A stretch of 34,269 bases of DNA, taken from the NCBI GenBank assembly GCA_000226015.1, contig JH153403.1, positions 112,102 to 146,370 on the forward strand. The letters run 5' to 3'. How positions within the stretch are numbered: position 1 is the first letter of the stretch; every line of letters starts with the position of its first letter. This document shows, piece by piece, positions 20,440 to 29,834 of this stretch. The notes under the pieces were generated by a model. That model searched no databases. It was not told the origin of the DNA and saw only the letters and a list, made by a program, of their open reading frames with translations. Both the position numbers and the translations under genes were made by a program. The stretch comes from Mnemiopsis leidyi. Its lineage: Eukaryota > Ctenophora > Tentaculata > Lobata > Bolinopsidae.

Positions 20440-20825
20440 GCAAATCTGGAGTGGAGTGATAATATCTATAGTTCTATTGAGAAGCCAACTGAATGATTGC
20501 TTGGATAACTAGGAATATTGCTAATAAAGAGAAAACCGTTATGCTAAATATTTATAAGACTTTGATTCGTCCTAAGTTAGAATACTGTGTCCAGATATGG
20601 AATCCAAAAGCCTGCCATGGGAATTGGTCAATTATCATTGTCAAACTTGAAGCAGTTCAGCGAAAATTTACTTGTTTAATCAATGAAATTGGCACACTTC
20701 CCTACAGTGAGCATTTGGGAGAATTAAGATTGACAACTCTGGCTGAAAGGAGAAAAAGAGGTGATCTTATTGAAAATTACAAAATAGTAAATAGATTAGT
20801 GGATGATGGAGAAAATATCAAGTAG
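20440..20825 (+). pseudogene. Decayed fragment of a CR1/Jockey-like LINE reverse transcriptase (C-terminal part)
   Basis: The longest open part (20493-20825, 110 residues) has hallmarks of the thumb region after the RT catalytic core: MLNIYKTLIRPKLEYCVQIW, then LEAVQRKFTCLI and LGELRLTTLAERRKRGDLIE. Upstream, ANLEWSDNI in the frame starting at 20440 continues the family pattern but is separated by a one-base shift and a stop near 20490. The catalytic YxDD box and endonuclease are absent, so this is 5'-truncated and dead. This assignment rests on motif memory. Confidence 0.8.
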
Positions 20826-20927
20826 TGTATGCACTTTTGGTTACGTGTCAATTCTGGGCTCTGCTATACTTTACACGCAAGTTGCTGTGCCTACTCTTTA
20901 TGAAGTTATACAACTTGTATATACACG

Positions 20928-21654
20928 ATGAGTGGTTCATCAGATACTGAGAATGATGCTCTGGACTTTGATTTTCTGAACAATACTGGGTCAGTAATGT
21001 TTCAGTGGAGTGAGCAAGTCAGGAAATTGACGAATTGCAAAAATGTAACGAAGACTAAGGTATCAGAATTCGACAAAAAACATTGGCTAACTGTTTGTTT
21101 GAAGGTTATCAGGCTGCCCAAGCTAGCAATGCGAAGTATGAAGCAGCTTAACTTTGTTTAGAGAGCATCAAAAAAGAAAAGATTACTGTTCAACAATTAG
21201 TTTTGAAATAACAGCAGCAGTTATTTGAGAGTCAGTCTAATCACGCAAAATTCTACCCTGTTGTTGATAGCACTGTCAAGTGTCAAGAACGGTATAAGGT
21301 CTTATAGTAAAGTTTAATCAGTTCCAGTTTTGACAGCGAAGAAACTAAAAAAGCTGTGACAGAAGCAGTCTCAGATGACGTCGATCAAGAAACGTTGTTG
21401 TATTTGGACTTAAAGAGCAGGATTTAGTGTATGAAGATAATCAAATAACAGAATTGTTTGATACCCTTGGTGAGAAACCGAGTTTTCATGTTGTCAGGAT
21501 TGGACTGCACTCCAAATATCGCAGAACAGTGTCTAATTTGTTACAAAAAAAGATGTTTACGTACATTATAGTCTTATTCGTAACAAGAATTTCGAAAATC
21601 CCCTCTTTAGAATTCGCAAGCAGTGATAATGTGTCTAGTTTTTCTTGTTATTGA
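20928..21654 (+). pseudogene. Decayed ORF1-like gene of a non-LTR retrotransposon
   Basis: Starting at ATG 20928 (MSGSSDTENDALDFDF), the frame is broken several times. The other frames carry coiled-coil-like pieces (FEGYQAAQASNAKYEAA, then a Gln-rich stretch). At 21337-21480 the pieces KKAVTEAVSDDVDQE and LGEKPSFHVVRIGLHSKYRR resemble the CR1/L1-type ORF1 region after the coiled coil (pattern FGL...VRIG...RP). ORF1 normally precedes the RT, but here it follows the RT fragment. These are therefore either two insertions or a rearranged copy. Confidence 0.5.
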
Positions 21655-22049
21655 TCTTTTGTTAAATTGATTTAACGACGCGTCTACGATCGACATTCCA
21701 CTACGTTGTAATTTACCATTAAGTGTATACTTTGATTGCTTGAAGTAAGAGCTGAAGGAGTAAAACGAGCTATAAGTGAGACAGTCTTAACATATGGATT
21801 AAGTCCTCACATTGCCTACAATAATCAGTGAATTCAAATATGGAGAGAAACAACTAGTAAGACATTATTAAAGCGTTTAATCATACATTGACAGCAGAGA
21901 CAATTGCTATTGGTCCAGATTTTTAATAATTTGATTTGTGTGGATTACAATTTTACACATAATGCTTGCCTTAGGACCTTATTCATTAATGACAAATTAC
22001 AATTGTTGAGAGGAGACCAAACTACTACTATAAAACATATAAAAAGCAG
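21655..22049. other. Unassigned AT-rich stretch between repeat remnants
   Basis: No open frame or repeat structure recognised. Confidence 0.4.
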
Positions 22050-22645
22050 TTAACCAGGTGCTTACGCCTCGCGCGACGCGTGCGTTCATAAAGGCTTTTG
22101 TTAGAGCAAAGCGCTACACGCCGCTAAGTAGGACATGGAACTGTCAGACCCTCATTCAAAGCGAATAGAAAATAAAATGTTTTGTTTTGTTTCACGTTGT
22201 GACCTTTGGCCTTTTCGAAAAGAGGCGTGGCCTGATCGCGCGCGCCAGGGGCTGCCGCTCCGCGGCATCGGGGCTAGGCAACGTCTTGCATGTTGCAAGT
22301 CTTGTCGAGGTGTTACCCGACTCGCGCGCGGCTCGCAGAGTGTTACATCGCGATCGTTACAGCGCGCCCGTGCCACCATGCAGTACAATGACTTGGCGAG
22401 ATTATATCTGTCCATCGTTCTAACTAAACAAACAGCTCGATCAGAGTCGGGTTTAACCGCGATCCGAGTCCGCGACAATACCATGACCAGAGGCGCCACC
22501 ACTCCACCAGCTAGGTTGTCGCGGTGATACCCGACTCACGCAGCTAAAGCTGAACGATCGTTTCGTTAGAACATAGAACGTTAGACGGATATAATCTCGT
22601 CGACCAGCTAGGCAGCCGCCGGGCGCCGGCGTGAGCACCTGGTAA
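22050..22645. mobile_element. GC/CpG-rich fold-back element, about 600 bp, possible MITE
   Basis: TTAACCAGGTGCTTACGCC at 22050-22068 is mirrored by GGCGTGAGCACCTGGTAA at 22628-22645, giving terminal inverted repeats with few mismatches. Inside, GAGATTATATCTGTCCATCG (about 22398) is inverted as ACGTTAGACGGATATAATCTC (about 22580), so the element can fold back. It is much richer in GC and CpG than its surroundings. Open frames on both strands (60-130 residues, Arg-rich) are composition artefacts. No transposase frame and no clear target-site duplication are visible, so the superfamily is undetermined. Confidence 0.55.
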
Positions 22646-22712
22646 GGTGAAGGCCAAGGGAAGGTGCGCGCCTTGTCTGACTTCGTCCGACCCTCATTCG
22701 AAGCGAATAAAG
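22143..22712. repeat. Pair of 22-bp direct repeats about 545 bp apart
   Basis: GACCCTCATTCAAAGCGAATA near 22147 and GACCCTCATTCGAAGCGAATA near 22690 differ at one base and are each followed by AATAAAATG within 30 bp. One lies inside and one outside the fold-back element. Confidence 0.6.
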
Positions 22713-23181
22713 GGAATCTATGGGAATAAAATGACAGGAGGGTGCGCGCTGCCGTACAATTGACAATGCGCGCCGTACAAGATTCTCATTCATTCATGCA
22801 ATTATCACTAAATTTCAGCACTTATACTCGATGTAAAATTACAACTACAAGTTTAACGATATACTTAGAACGCAAAAGTTGTGTGCTTGATCGTTGTGTA
22901 CGGATACAATTGAAATTGTATTACAAATTTAGTAAAATTTCATGTACAACTATACTACAATGATCAAATTATACAACACAACCATCACCAGGATAACAGA
23001 TGGTGCCAGAAACAAGGAACAGAATAAGCCGAGGGCTCGAAGGGGCTGATAGAGCTAAAAGTCAGGTATGAATTCAGCTCAGAAAAATATATAGCTAGAA
23101 AAAGTTGAATAGCATTATCGCTACAAGTTAAATAGCATTATGATTATATAATCAAATATTAATGACAGTGACAGTGCAGTC
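22713..23181. other. Spacer downstream of SIDT
   Basis: Should contain the SIDT 3' UTR on the minus strand. I saw no AATAAA in that orientation. GATGGTGCCAGAAAC at about 23000 resembles a retroelement primer-binding site, but no paired LTR was found. Confidence 0.4.
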
Positions 23182-26100
23182 TCACAATAAATCAGTGCTT
23201 CCCGTATTCGATTTCGTGCCGATAGAATCGTGATTATCTTTGAAGTTTATTATCTGAGATGGCCGTTCAGCACTCTGAATTGGATCAGAACTGTTCTTCT
23301 CCACTTCTTTCTTTTTTAGTATCCGCTGCAAAGTTTGTCCTATGTTCTGAGGTCTCTGTCCGTTAGTCCACCTCACAGTAATTCGCCTAACAGTCTCCTT
23401 TTCATCCGCAGTGAGGTACGACAGATAACAGTCTCTACAAGGCTTCCCGACTTGTACGTTCACCAGTATCATGATCATCAGAGAAAAGCTTGCCATGAGA
23501 TGCCAGATATCATGCGAAGTAAAGAAGTCGTCTGCAAAACACTCGTTGTTCAGTTCTCGAGAAAGCCAGGGTGAAAGAGACTTGTCTGTGTTCTCGTAGC
23601 CCGTGAAGAAGATAAGTGAAATTGTACTGAAAAGGACCCCAATCAAAATGTAGCCGACCATAATGACAGTAATCACGATCTGGTTGCTTCCCCAGAATTT
23701 AAGTTCTCCACAGGAAACAGATCCGATGTTGTTTTTTCGGACCCAAAGAGAAAGTCTCAGCATCAGGGGAATAAAGGTAATGCAGGTGAGCGTCTGAAAA
23801 TAGTTTAATTGAGATCAAATTAGTTAGCGATGTTGTTGTTTATGGACAAGAATCAACCAAACAAGTTCACCAACAAGAAAATAGTAACTTTGCAATTGCA
23901 AATCGCAAAAACAATTGATATTTCACAATTGTATTTGTCAGGTTAAATCCAAGTACTTACAAGCATAGCAACGATCAGAATTCCCAGCAGGTAGATAGAA
24001 AAGGGGACGAAGCGAAGAAATGCCAAAATTGCTCCAACCACGGATATGATACAAAAAGCTATAAATAGCACTGATTTGAACACAATCATTTTCCTTTTAT
24101 CAAGACTCTGAAAGCGACAACCAGTTAACAACCAGTCAACGACTAGTTATTTACCAGTTGATAACCAGTAAACAAGTTAACAACCAGTTAAGGTCACAGA
24201 ATGTCCGATAATTTACACAATGATTAAATCTAAGTAAAAATGGGCTTATTTAAGAAAGAATACTTCATTTTCTCACGTTAAGGATATTTGGGGTAAAGAT
24301 GTGCTCCAATGTCAAGCCATCCTCTGGCGTCGCCAAGTCTGGTCGCTCAGGAAGCGGCAGGAACGTCTTATTCAGTAGTCCCAGATTGTACGCCGCCCAC
24401 GTTAGTACGCAGACCAGCCAGACTGAGTAGCTGATGTAGAATACTACGTTCATCCACAGAGGAAGTCCTGAAAGAATTGGAGATGAAGGAAGAATATCGA
24501 GGACCGGGCACGTTAAAGGAGTTGTTGAGTTTGATGTCTTTCATGGTCGCAAAGAGAACGGATCGATAAGATATTCCTCAAGGTTTTATCGAAACCCCTC
24601 AAAATTTTAAAGAATCGATCAAATTGGTAAAAAAACAAATATGGGTCTAAAGGTGATAATCTTGCCTTGTGTAGTACTCCAGTTCCCGATAAAGTTGAAG
24701 AAGTAGACAGGTCCTACGAAAAAGCAAATAACTTTACTGGGCTGGAGCGCTTTAGGGGCTTTCTCCAAATCGTGGTGGTAAATTATGTCATTCTTTCTGA
24801 TGGAGTATCCTTCGAATATTCCGATTATCATTAGGATCGACATCAGGAACATGAACATCGTATCGAACTGAAAGTTTCACTGTTATTAGTGGGTACTATA
24901 CCGGCATAAGTCTCAAGAAGAAAAAAGCAAGACCTTATCAATGTGTTCGAATGTGAAATGCTATGTATGTATCACTGTGTTGCTAAAAATAAAGTTAAGA
25001 AGTCAACATATCCCTCGATACCCTCGACATCATTTTAAAATACCTGGAAGATGATTTGGCTGGGACAGATATGATACAGAAAGGATCCCAAAGCTTCACA
25101 AATAAGAGTCACACCAAACGAGTAGGGTATTGAGTAGTCGTGATGTCTGAAAAAAAGTAAAAACTGATCAATCACGAAGTTGATCGACCGACCATTGAAC
25201 TTTATCCATCTGAGTTAGAATAAAAATATCTCGATATCGCATTTTTTAAACATGATTTAAAAGCTATCCGACAGAAACAGATTTCCAAATTAGACGTGAC
25301 CGAGAGATTTGTAAATTACGAATGACCAATAGATTTGCAACGTATACATAACAAAAATGACCAAGAGATTTGCAACGTATACATGACAAACAGATTCAAA
25401 ACTTGCACGTGACGCAGAGATTTAAACTTACATGTGACCAACAGATTTGCAATAAGCTTCACAGATGGAAAAGTAAAGAAGAAGGATAACTCCGTGTATT
25501 GCGAACGGTAGGTTACTGGCACAGTCGTTCACACTGATATCATACCAGACTGAAATTGTATGGAGTGGTTTGTACAACAGTTTGTAGTTTGTACAATAGT
25601 TTGTACAATAGTTTGTATTTGTTTGTACAATAGTTTGTACAAAAGTTTGTATTTGTTTGTACAATAGTTTGTACATTAGTTTGTACAATAGTTTGTACAA
25701 TAGTTTGTACAATAGTTTGTACAATAGTTTGTACAATAGCTTGTACAATAGCTTGTACAATAGTTTGTACAATAGTTTGTACAATAGTTTGTACAATAGT
25801 TTGTACAATAGTTTGTACAATAGTTTGTATAATAGTTTGTACAATAGTTTGTACAATAGTTTGTACAATAGTTTGTACAATTATTTGTACAATAGTCTGT
25901 ACAATAGTTTGTACAATTATTTGTACAATAGTTGGTGCAATAGTTTGTACTTTTTTGTACAATAGTTGGTGCAATAGTTTGTACAATAGTTTGCACAATA
26001 GTTTGTACAATAGTTTGTACAATAGTTTGTACGATAGTTTGCACTAGCTTATACTTAAGTCTTTACTAAAGGGCGTGAGTGTAATGGTAGTACCATAACT

Positions 26101-29009
26101 CTTGGTCAGAGAAATTACACTGATAATTTCACAGCTCCAGGCCGGGTAGAGAAGAAACCCACCGTAAGGCCGATAACATCTCTCGTTGTAGTAGCAGATA
26201 TCTCTATCTCCGAACTTTATCATGTCCGACCACTTAGCGTTCACCACCTGACCAAGACAACAGTATATGTGATTCTGATTTAGTGATGAGCCATGTTGTT
26301 TGCAGAATATAACGAAAAAAGTTCCTGACAACGATGTGCTCATTGGATATCAAAAGTTGGAAAGTTCACTGAAAAACGTTTTACAATGTGACACATTATC
26401 ACACACACACACACACAACATCACACACACAATATCACACACACAATATCACACACACAATATCACACACACAATATCACATACACAATATCACACACAA
26501 AATATCACACACAATATCACACACACAATATCACACACACAATATCACACACACAATATCACACACACAATATCACACACACAATATCACACACACAATA
26601 TCACACACACAATATCACACACACAATATCACACACTCAATATCACACACACACACAATCACACACTCAATATCACACACACAATATCACACACACAATA
26701 TCACACACACAATATCACACACTCAATATCACACACTCAATATCACACACACACAATATCACACACACAATATCACACACACACAATATCACACACACAA
26801 TGCAAACCTGAAAAGCCCCGACAGTCAGCACCATCATGAGAAGGGTCATGAGATACGGATATCCCTTATCTCCCCTCCAGGTCCAGTCCATTAGGACACT
26901 CAGCCAGGCTCTCATCCTGATCTTACCCATGTTCTTGAAGTTGTTGTAGTCAAACACCACTCGGCTGATTATCGGGAATATCACACCTGAATTATTTGAA
27001 ATTTGTAATAGTAATACTAATAATCTTGGGGCAAGATATTTCATTCGTGTCATTATTTCCCGATACTAATAGGTCGCATTAATTGTTCACTTATATACCG
27101 ATTTTAACTGAAACTGACCTGCTATAGAGATTAGAACGAGAAACAATATTCTGTAAGTGTAACTGTAATTCTTTACGACCATCTTCTCCACAGATACATT
27201 CTTATCGGCCATTTGAGGTTCCCTGGCAACGTAAAATCTTCGTTTTTTACAGTTTTAAAGAACTGAGAGCTCACAGAAAATAATAACTTATCTTAATTCA
27301 GGTTTTAGAAAGAATCATACTGGGTTGGTCGTGCGGAGACTAAGACTCGAATAAGTAAGTGCAGTAAAACCAGTATTAGTATAAGTGTAGTAACCAATTA
27401 TTTACCAAGAAAACAATATCTAATTGAGAACTCTGTTACTAAATCATTTACCCTGGCTGTGGTATCTGGACGAGAGCGATGTACCAGATTCCTGGCTGTA
27501 GGCTCGGAAACGAAACGTTTGATAAAGTTACTGCTCCAAACGTCGAAAAACCTGAAGTATTCACAGATAATCTATAGATAATTTACAGAATTTAGGGTAC
27601 ATTTTGAGTACATTTACACTGTAAATTTTACAGTACGAATATGTAGAAGCAGTACATTTGAAGTACATTAGAGTAACTGTTAATTTACGATTTAAGATTT
27701 ACATTTGAGATTTAACGGGCGTGTTTAAGAAAACATTTGATATTGCAACTGTAGGTAAAAATGAAAACATACTCAGCATCTGCAAAGACCTTAACTTCGT
27801 GTAGCTGTATTGCTGGCTTTCGTAAAACTGCAAGAGCAAATCGTAGTCTTGGGTGACAAACATTTTGGCAACGTTTCTCTCGCTCGTGTTGTTCGACAGA
27901 AACTTGTCTTCGGAGGTTACACCGAGCCAAACGTATCTGAGAAGATGAAAATATTCAATCGTACCAGAAATGTCTGAAGATTTAGGTTTAAAATCATAAT
28001 ATAGGAGCAAATCAATGATACCATGATCGATATTAGATCCAGACCTTTTTGCAGTTTGGAGTTCCAGCCCATTTTCAAAACCATAACTGTCGTGATAGGA
28101 ATATTATAATTACATTATTACCCCAATCCTTCAGTTGCAATGTCATCTTCAGATATCCTGAAAGACCGTATAACCATCTCCCCTTTTTTCAATAGGATTT
28201 TAGACGTCCAATCGATTTCAAGATGTGTCTGAGTAAGCTCGATCGAATAACTTGTTCCAGATAATCCTGAAACAGATGAAATGAACCAGACACATTAAAA
28301 TACTGATCAGTAGACTGATATTCGAACGTTATAAAAAGTATTGATTGGTCGGCTTCACAGGTGATCAGATAATCCTCAATTCAATTTTATTATTCTGTTA
28401 TAACAACAGCGTCCAGTTCATCAGACACCTGATAGTTGTTATTGTTTGTTTATTGAAGCTGACGCAGTGTTATGATCGTTTTGTAAACAATATAAACAAA
28501 CCTGTAAGCTCCACGTTGAAAAGACTTTCATTTTTCTTCACTACAGTTGGAGCAGACAACTTCTTGACGCTATTTCCGTCCTGGCAGAGCGAGTTAGAAC
28601 TTATCAGAGCCTTGTTCTGGATAATATCTCTCAGTGTAACACTCAAGTAGGTGCTTGTATTGCTGGAACATTCTACTGATAGTTCGTACACTGACAATGA
28701 GCTTGATTCGGTGACCTGAAACCATGTAAACGTCAACACAACTGTAGATCTAGAGAATGCTCTATCTGGAAGGGTATCACGAGTGAAACTGGCATATTTG
28801 TCTCGGTATTTCAGACCGAGACAAATGGTAACACAACAGTATAAACTAACAGATAAACTAAGAGATACATTGAAAGCACGAATTCGACTCACGGGAACAG
28901 ATTTGGTTACAGAATCAGTTCCGATCGTCCCGGTCCAGGTGAGCTGAGAAGCTAGTATTTGTTTGGTCCAGTACGTAATCAGCAGGAAACGGAATGTGTA
29001 ACCTGGCAT
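23182..29009 (-). CDS. SIDT: SID1 transmembrane family protein (SIDT1/2, SID-1 homologue), 14 exons, 826 aa
   Basis: SID-1 family proteins take up or move double-stranded RNA and, in vertebrates, also act in lysosomal nucleic-acid and lipid handling. Coding exons are 29009-28893, 28715-28502, 28266-28122, 27936-27773, 27551-27452, 27222-27119, 26986-26808, 26247-26163, 25549-25432, 25146-25044, 24867-24666, 24467-24277, 24107-23961 and 23793-23182. All phases join. Borders are GT/AG except the donor after exon 11 (GC, 24664-24665). A signal peptide (about 1-21) and a beta-rich ectodomain with many Asn-glycosylation sites precede about 11 helices. Family blocks are RDICYYNERC, FLYHICPSQIIFQ, FDTMF and SHDIWHLMAS. 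The five residues of the CREST hydrolase-type metal site are all present: Ser381, His434, Asp445, His717 and His721. The loop after the first helix (about 30 residues) is shorter than in vertebrate SIDTs. The C-terminus is longer: about 88 charged residues follow the last helix, where vertebrates have under 20. The start is the ATG after GTG at 29010. Confidence 0.93.
24664..24665 (-). other. SIDT: GC splice donor (GC-AG intron 11 of SIDT)
   Basis: Exon 11 ends CACAAG and the intron begins GCAAGA on the minus strand. No in-phase GT nearby keeps the frame. Using GC gives codon G/GA (Gly) into exon 12 (LPLWMNVVFY), which fits the family alignment. The flanks match the AAG/GCAAGT consensus of GC donors. 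Confidence 0.75.
25294..25452. repeat. SIDT: Degenerate 24-38 bp repeat that includes the end of SIDT exon 9
   Basis: Units like ATGACCAACAGATTTGCAACG start near 25294, 25320, 25356, 25381, 25407 and 25431. The last lies in exon 9, where its minus-strand form (TGCAAATCTGTTGGTCACAT) is the exon end, followed by donor GTAAGT. The intronic copies look like amplified exon edge. Confidence 0.65.
25563..26043. repeat. 12-bp minisatellite (GTTTGTACAATA), about 38 copies, in SIDT intron 8
   Basis: A near-perfect 12-bp array fills most of the intron between exons 8 and 9, starting 12 bp from the exon 9 acceptor. Each unit contains the palindrome TTGTACAA. As 12 is divisible by 3 it opens frames on both strands that are not genes. 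Confidence 0.95.
26399..26800. repeat. 14-bp minisatellite (ACACACACAATATC), about 27 copies, in SIDT intron 7
   Basis: CA-rich units separated by AATATC fill the intron between exons 7 and 8 and end six bases from the exon 7 donor (GT at 26806-26807), so the intron starts GTTTGCATTGTGTGTGTG. The His/Thr-rich frames across it are artefacts. Confidence 0.95.
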
Positions 29010-29740
29010 CACGTGACTCTGGGCTCTAAATCAAAATACTGGGATAAACTGTAAAAAGCTAGAACTGCTTTAATGTTCTTTGATTTCTGACGAATTGTTC
29101 AAAACAAGTCAGTGCAGCTAATAAACGTCAAGAGAAAAGAAAAAGGACTTGAAGTTTGAGTGTGGACTATTATGCGACAAGAAAAATATTCAGAAGTCTC
29201 CCTGTCTATATAGCACAACATCAACTTGTATTGCGTAGAGAGCAAGCAGTTTCTGGGTAGTTTACAACAGTAGAAAAGTTGATTTTTAACTTCAGTACGA
29301 ATTGTTGAGGTCAAGACTTTCTTGTTCTGTTTGCTTACATCATGGAAGTATTTCGTATAATGAACGGAAAGCATAGTATATTGTTTGCCTCAAATGATAA
29401 AATTTATCTTTGACAATATAAGTATTAACAACGTCAACATCAATCATAAAAATCATCAGTCAATTGCAGTAAAAATATTCCCAAAAATATAAATAATTAC
29501 TTTATCATAAAAATTTCTTTGAGGCTCTAAATTATGTGAAATGAGCTGAAACTATCAATTGATCTCAGTGGTGGTAGTGCGGCACTTACTCCATAGATCA
29601 GAGATCCGAAAATAGCGCTTCTTAATCCAAAATAAAGTAGATTTGCGGTAATATCAAAATGGTATATGTCATATGATGGATAGAAGGAAGGATTAGGAAT
29701 TTTACATATTTTACACATTTTTGTGTTATTAATGTAGATG
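29010..29740. other. Spacer between the sulfotransferase and SIDT
   Basis: Contains the presumed SIDT promoter. No coding frame with recognisable content and no clear TATA box was seen. Confidence 0.45.
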
Positions 29741-29746
29741 TTTATT
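29741..29746 (-). terminator. AATAAA polyadenylation signal of the sulfotransferase
   Basis: TTTATT on plus reads AATAAA on minus, about 90 bp after the stop at 29835. Confidence 0.5.
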
Positions 29747-29834
29747 GTTTGAAAATAGTGATACCTTATATTTTAGATTGTACAATTCTCGCCCTGGAGC
29801 TATGAACGAAAACACGCATCTAAAATATTCGTGA

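Noticed and set aside
22135..22793. Arg-rich frames of 60-130 residues on both strands
   Set aside because: They overlap each other in a CpG-rich fold-back element, with no motif and no plausible splice or start context.
22985..23030. GATGGTGCCAGAAAC as a retroelement primer-binding site with an LTR upstream
   Set aside because: No LTR pair, no polypurine tract and no gag/pol frame nearby; the similarity is too short.
25428..26044. Open frames of 100-160 residues on both strands with Tyr/Lys/Leu or Thr/Asn/Cys repeats
   Set aside because: They are translations of the 12-bp GTTTGTACAATA minisatellite, whose unit is divisible by 3; they lie in a SIDT intron.
26300..26894. Two long His/Thr-rich plus-strand frames
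   Set aside because: Translations of the ACACACACAATATC minisatellite in a SIDT intron running into exon 7 antisense.
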